64,000 bases of DNA from Hyphomicrobiales bacterium (GTDB lineage: Bacteria; Pseudomonadota; Alphaproteobacteria; Rhizobiales; Rhizobiaceae). The position numbers were made by a program, and so were the translations under genes. Location of the stretch: assembly GCA_900471515.1 (NCBI GenBank), contig UCFC01000009.1, forward strand, positions 36,561-100,560. Reading direction: 5' to 3'. How positions within the stretch are numbered: position 1 is the first letter of the stretch; every line of letters starts with the position of its first letter. Below the pieces are notes generated by a model. The model was not told where the DNA came from and searched no databases. It saw only the letters and a program-made list of their open reading frames with translations. Positions 58,410-64,000 of the stretch are shown one piece after another.

Positions 58410-59360
58410 ATGAGCGATGCATTGACGGAAATGATGCGCGGGCTTCGGCTGGATGGTGTCGACTACGGTCGATGCCGGCCGTCCGCCCCATGGGCGACTG
58501 CGTTTCCGACCAAGGATGAAGCGCAATTTCACTTTCTGGCGGCCGGCGAGGCATATGTGCAGACGCCGGACGGGGAATGGATGGAAATGCGCCCCGGTGA
58601 TGCAGTTCTGCTGCCGCGAGGCGATGCCCACGTGCTTGCAAGCGCACCCGGGATTGTGCCGACGCCGGTCGAATCCATGCCGCGCAAGGCGATATGCGAT
58701 GGGATCGTCGATCTGCAATGTCCCTGCGCGGACAGCAAGAACCTGCTGTTCTTCGCGGTCATGCGCTTCAATATCGACAAGCGGCATCCCCTGTTGCAAT
58801 TGATGCCCAACGTTATGCGGACAAGCGATCTGGCAGCCAGCGAACCGTCCATCCCTGCCCTGCTCGATGCGATGATGCACGAGGTTGACATGAACCGCGT
58901 CGGTGCCGGCGGTATCCTGGCCCGGCTTGCCGATGTTCTGACGGCGACAATCATTCGCGCCTGGGTGGAGCACGGTTGTGGCGACGCCTCGGGCTGGCTG
59001 ACGGCAGTTCGCAATCCCGAGGTTGGGCGGGTCCTGGCAGCGATCCATCTCGATCCGTCACACGACTGGACGGTCGAAGAACTCGCACGCAAGATGGGCG
59101 CTTCCCGTTCCGGTTTTGCGGAGCGTTTTGCCAGGGCCGTTGGTGAAACACCGGCTCGCTACGTCGCTCGCATGCGCATGCATCAGGCGCATCAGTGGCT
59201 GCGCGAAGGTCAGCGTGTCGCCGCGATCGCCGAACGCCTTGGCTATGAATCGGAGGCCTCTTTCAGCCGGGCTTTCAAACGCATCATCGGCGCCCCGCCG
59301 ATGACTTTTCGCGGGCGAGCGCAGGATGGCCACGCCTCTTCTTCGGAGCGCCTGTTTTGA
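58410..59360 (+). CDS. AraC-family regulator with cupin domain
   Basis: 316 residues. An N-terminal cupin-like sensor (residues ~20-170: EAQFHFLAAGEAYVQTPDGEWMEMRPGDAVLLPRGDAH, matching AraC_binding/Cupin_6) and a C-terminal pair of HTH motifs (DWTVEELARKMGASRSGFAERFARAVGETPARYVARMRMHQA and RVAAIAERLGYESEASFSRAFKRIIGAPP). Start at ATG 58410, with GAGAG upstream; ATG 58380 is also possible. It probably controls the divergent MFS gene. Confidence 0.87.
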   Translation: MSDALTEMMRGLRLDGVDYGRCRPSAPWATAFPTKDEAQFHFLAAGEAYVQTPDGEWMEMRPGDAVLLPRGDAHVLASAPGIVPTPVESMPRKAICDGIVDLQCPCADSKNLLFFAVMRFNIDKRHPLLQLMPNVMRTSDLAASEPSIPALLDAMMHEVDMNRVGAGGILARLADVLTATIIRAWVEHGCGDASGWLTAVRNPEVGRVLAAIHLDPSHDWTVEELARKMGASRSGFAERFARAVGETPARYVARMRMHQAHQWLREGQRVAAIAERLGYESEASFSRAFKRIIGAPPMTFRGRAQDGHASSSERLF

Positions 59361-59505
59361 CCGGGATTCGGCTCGGTAATGCGATCCGATCTTTCCCATG
59401 GGTTCATCATGGTGCGCCACGATCTAACCAGTGACATTAGGTAATATTTCGCTCAAACATTTTGCGTCATTGTCCGATTCCCTTTTAGGCGACACGAGAT
59501 CTCAC

Positions 59506-62500
59506 ATGCCCTCGAGACTGAATCGCAAATTGCAGATGCCCCGCCGCGACGACCTCGGTCTTCTGACGATCGCCAATGGTTCCGGCCTTTCCATATCCGC
59601 TCTGCCGAACGGCACGCTTTTCTCCATCGATTATGCCGACAGTCTCGGATCGGTGCAGATCAACCAGATCCAGGGATCGCCTCTTTCCGGCGGCGTCGGC
59701 CGCCTGTACCTGCGGATCGGCGGCAAGGAACCTGCCGTTACCGAAATCGTCGGGCCTCGGGCACAAGGTCGTTTCGGTCACAGCGATACGGGCTTCTCCT
59801 GGAGCGGTAACGTTGGCGACATCCGATATCATGTGAGCCTCGTGCTTGCGCCCTCCGAGACAATATGGTTCTGGCACGTCACGCTCACGCATTCCGGCAA
59901 GGAAAAGCTGCCGGCCGATCTGGTTCTGGTCCAGGACGTCGGCCTCGGCGATCGCGGTTTCCTGATGAACAGCGAGGCCTACGCCTCGCAATATGTCGAC
60001 CACCATATCGCAGAACACCAGACCTTCGGGCCTGTCGTGATGAACCGGCAGAACCTGAAGCAGGGCGGCGGGCGCAACCCCTGGCTCGCGCAGGGCTGCC
60101 TGGAGGGCGTTGCTGCCTATGCCACCGATGCGATCCAGCTCGTAAAATCGGCCGCCGGCAACGACGATCGCCTCGTCGGCCCCTTCGGCACCGATCTGCC
60201 AAGCCGGCGCCGTCAGCACGAAATGGCCTGCCCCTCCCTTCAGTCGAAGCCGCTCACGGTTTCCGCCGAAAGCGTGAGCGCGACCTTTTTCGGCCTGTTC
60301 CTGAACGATCATCAGGCTGCGTCCGACGATACCGATCTTTCCCGCCTGGATCATCTGAGAGCCCTTGAGCGGAAGACGGCAGGTCCGGCCGAAAAAACGC
60401 CCCCGCGCAGCATCCTGCAGGATGCCGGCCTGCTGACGGTAGAGGCGCTGGACGACAAGTCGCTCGCCCGCCTCTATCCCAACCGTATGCTCGAGGAGCG
60501 AGTGGATGGAAAGCTGCAATCCTTCTTCGTGGCCGAGGGCGCGCTCAACCGGCACGTCGTTCTGCAGGAGAAGGAGCGACAGGTCGCGCGTCGTCACGGC
60601 GCGATCCTGCGCAGCGGGCAGAACATGCTGCTCGACGATGTCACGCTGGCATCGACCTGCTGGATGCAGGGCATCTTTGCCGCCCAGCTGACGATCGGCA
60701 ACACATCCTTCCACAAGCTGTTTTCCGTTTCCCGCGATCCCTACAATCTGACGCGTGCCAGCGGCTTGCGCATCCTTGCCGATATCGGCCACGGCTGGCA
60801 GCTCCTCGGCGTGCCCTCTGTCTTCGATATGGGCCTCAGCGACTGCCGCTGGATCTATCGCCTTGCCGACCGCACCATCACCGTTACGGCCACGGCCTCC
60901 GGCGAGGATTCCGCCATGCAATGGTCGGTTTCCGTCGAGGGTAAGCCTTGCCGTTTCCTGGTTTTCGGCCATCTCGTTCTCGGCGAGCGGGAATATGATA
61001 CGAGCGGCCTTGTCGAATTCGACGACGACGCCAAGCGCATTCTCTTCCGCCCGGACCCGCATTGGCTCTGGGGCGAGCGTTTTCCCGATGCCAGCTACTG
61101 GCTGGTGAGTTCCACGCCCGACGCCATCGAGGCGATCGGCGGCGACGAACTCCTTTATGAGGATGGCATTGCACGCAACGGTGCCTTCATTGCGGTAAAG
61201 TCCAGGCAGACACAATCGCTCTCCCTGTCTGTCGTCGGCTCGATGACGGACAAGGCGGAGGCCTTGCGCCTGGCGGAACGCTATGCTGGCGGCGTAGCCC
61301 AGGAAGCAATGCTCGCCGCCGCTTCCCGCTTCTGGCGGCATGCCATCCGCGGCCTGACGCTCGAAAAATCCAAGGCAGACGCTATGGCCCATGCGGCGAT
61401 CCTGCCCTGGCTGGCGCATGATGCGATCGTGCATCTGAGCGTGCCGCACGGGCTGGAACAATATACGGGTGCCGCCTGGGGCACGCGCGACGCCTGCCAG
61501 GGACCGATCGAATTCCTGCTCGCCTACGAGCACGATCGCGAAGCCAGGGAAGTGGTGAAGACGGTCTTCAGCGAACAGTACCGCGAGAAGGGCGACTGGC
61601 CGCAATGGTTCATGCTCGAGCCCTATTCCAACATCCGCTCCGGCGACAGCCATGGTGACATCGTCGTCTGGCCGCTGAAGGCGCTCTGCGACTATATAGA
61701 AGCGACCGGCGACATTGCGATCCTCGACGAAAAGGTGTCGTGGCGCGATGACAGGACCATGGGCAGGGCACCCGCCGATACGATCACCGTGCATGTCGAC
61801 AAGCTTCTCGATACCGTGCGCGCGCGCTTCATTCCCGGCACGCATCTGATCCGCTATGGCGAAGGCGACTGGAACGATTCCCTGCAGCCGGCCGATCCGC
61901 ATCTGCGCGACTGGATGGTGAGCAGTTGGACCGTTTCGCTGCTATACGAACAGATCGTGCGCTATTCCGCCATCCTGCGCCGTATCGGTCAGAACGCGAA
62001 TGCCACAGCGCTGCGCAAGATCGCCACCGCAATGAAGCGCGATTTCAACAGGCACCTTATCCGGGACGGCGTTGTCGCCGGTTACGGCATCTTCGATCCG
62101 TCCCATGATGGCGTCGAGCTGCTGCTCCATCCCGACGACCAGCGCACCGGGCTGCATTATTCATTGATTTCGATGACGCAGGCGATGCTCGGCAAGCTCT
62201 TCACGCCGGAGCAGCGGCAGGCGCATATGAAGCTCATCGAGAAGCACCTGCTCTTCCCCGATGGCGTGCGCCTGATGGAAAAGCCCGCGACCTATGCCGG
62301 CGGTCAGGAAACGCTGTTCCGCCGCGCGGAATCGTCCTCCTTCTTCGGCCGCGAAATCGGGCTCATGTATGTGCACGCGCATCTGCGTTACTGCGAGACC
62401 CTGGCAATTGCCGGGGATGCAAGGGCGCTCTGGAAAACAATCGGCCTGGTCAATCCGATTGCCGTGACCGAAGCCCTGCCGCATGCGTCGCTGCGCCAGC

Positions 62501-62795
62501 GCAACACCTATTTCAGCAGCAGCGATGCCGCTTTCCCCGACCGCTACCAGGCGATGAGCGACTGGGACATGGTCGGGAAGGGCGAGATCGACGTCGATGG
62601 CGGCTGGCGCATCTATTCCAGCGGCCCCGGCCTCTATGCCCGCAGCTTCATCGAAAACATGCTCGGCTTCAAACGCCGTTTCGGACGCCGCAAGCGCCTG
62701 CCGCTGCTGCCGCCTTCCGCCGCGATCACGATCAGTACGGATCACGCGCCCTGGCGCCAGCTGAAGGTGCCTGCGAAGACATCGAAGGGCAAAGC

Positions 62796-62799
<4 letters not shown>
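59506..62799 (+). CDS. GH94-family phosphorylase-like protein, probable 1,2-beta-oligoglucan phosphorylase
   Basis: About 1097 residues. N-terminal beta-sandwich (to ~300) and a C-terminal (alpha/alpha)6 catalytic domain with [53 protein letters not shown] and [27 protein letters not shown], where the general acid Asp of GH94 lies in GDWNDS. Length and lack of membrane segments fit stand-alone 1,2-beta-oligoglucan phosphorylase (Listeria Lin1839, about 1086 residues) better than cellobiose phosphorylase (~800) or cyclic-glucan synthase NdvB. It would phosphorolyse sophoro-oligosaccharides. GTG 59431 opens the same frame; ATG 59506 starts the homologous part. Confidence 0.8.
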
Positions 62800-63802
<1,003 letters not shown>

Positions 63803-63806
<4 letters not shown>

Positions 63807-64000
63807 CGCCTATGCTCCTCGATCGACGGGACGGATGCCTTGTTTTCGGCCGTCACCCAGCAGGCGGCCTTGTGCCTCTGGCCGAAGGCAAACATCGGCG
63901 GCATGTCGCTGCGGCACTTGTCGATATGCAGCGGGCAGCGCGCGTAAAAGGGACAGCCTTCCTTTACCGAACCTGCCGTCGGCACCGAACCGGGGATCTG
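63803..64000 (-). CDS. ABC transporter ATP-binding protein, OppD/DppD type (3' end only)
   Basis: The 65 visible C-terminal residues, ending [14 protein letters not shown] then [13 protein letters not shown], are the Cys-rich tail of an OppD/DppD ATPase. The N-terminal part, with the nucleotide-binding motifs, lies beyond the right edge. Four-base overlap with the oppF-type start. Confidence 0.8.

Noticed and set aside
59485..61902. 805-codon antisense frame inside the GH94 gene
   Set aside because: No ribosome site or domain; the GH94 reading has its conserved motifs.

Overview
The window is about 61% GC, with dense, tightly overlapping operons. It is most like a member of the Rhizobiaceae (Agrobacterium/Rhizobium/Ensifer-like alphaproteobacteria). 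The reasons are the number of ABC uptake systems, the phnCDE1E2/phnG-M organisation, an assimilatory NasT/NasS-type nitrate locus and the codon usage. No rRNA, tRNA, CRISPR array, prophage or replication origin was seen. Assignment to chromosome, chromid or plasmid cannot be made from this window.

Positions 1-18545 hold one phosphorus-scavenging supercluster. It starts with an endonuclease/exonuclease/phosphatase-family gene (partial, minus) and a LacI-HTH/PfkB-kinase fusion regulator. A ugpBAEC glycerol-3-phosphate-type ABC transporter with a metallophosphoesterase follows. Next come phnF and a complete-looking C-P lyase set phnGHIJKLM, then phnCDE1E2 and a second PfkB kinase. PhoB-box-like 18-mers precede ugpB, phnF and phnC, and a weaker one precedes the fusion regulator. 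PhnJ has lost three of the four cysteines that bind the [4Fe-4S] cluster or act in catalysis, while phnN and phnP are absent. The locus may therefore do chemistry other than the standard C-P lyase reaction; this is the most interesting signal in the window.

Positions 18669-27827 are housekeeping and stress genes: a Deg/HtrA-like protease without a signal peptide, a TetR-haloalkane dehalogenase pair, a 44-residue exported-looking small protein, an Ohr/OsmC protein, a two-component system, a Tat-exported alpha/beta hydrolase, a DUF488 protein and a DipZ-type CcdA-thioredoxin fusion.

Positions 27847-43264 form a carbohydrate locus: two DhaL and two DhaK units (one DhaK fused to a SorC-type regulator), a short-chain dehydrogenase, two complete ribose-type ABC transporters and a LacI regulator with paired operators. 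The content fits use of a small ketose or polyol such as a tetritol/erythrulose through dehydrogenation and phosphorylation.

Positions 43292-56468 are a YdeP-like molybdoenzyme followed by nitrate assimilation: nasT-nasS, a sigma-54 promoter plus a leader with an intrinsic terminator, a nitrate/nitrite MFS transporter, nirB, nirD, nasA and cysG. Positions 56510-64000 carry a broken IS481-type transposase remnant, a divergent MFS/AraC pair, a large GH94 phosphorylase-like protein and, convergent with it, the ATPase end of an oligopeptide/oligosaccharide ABC operon that runs off the right edge.
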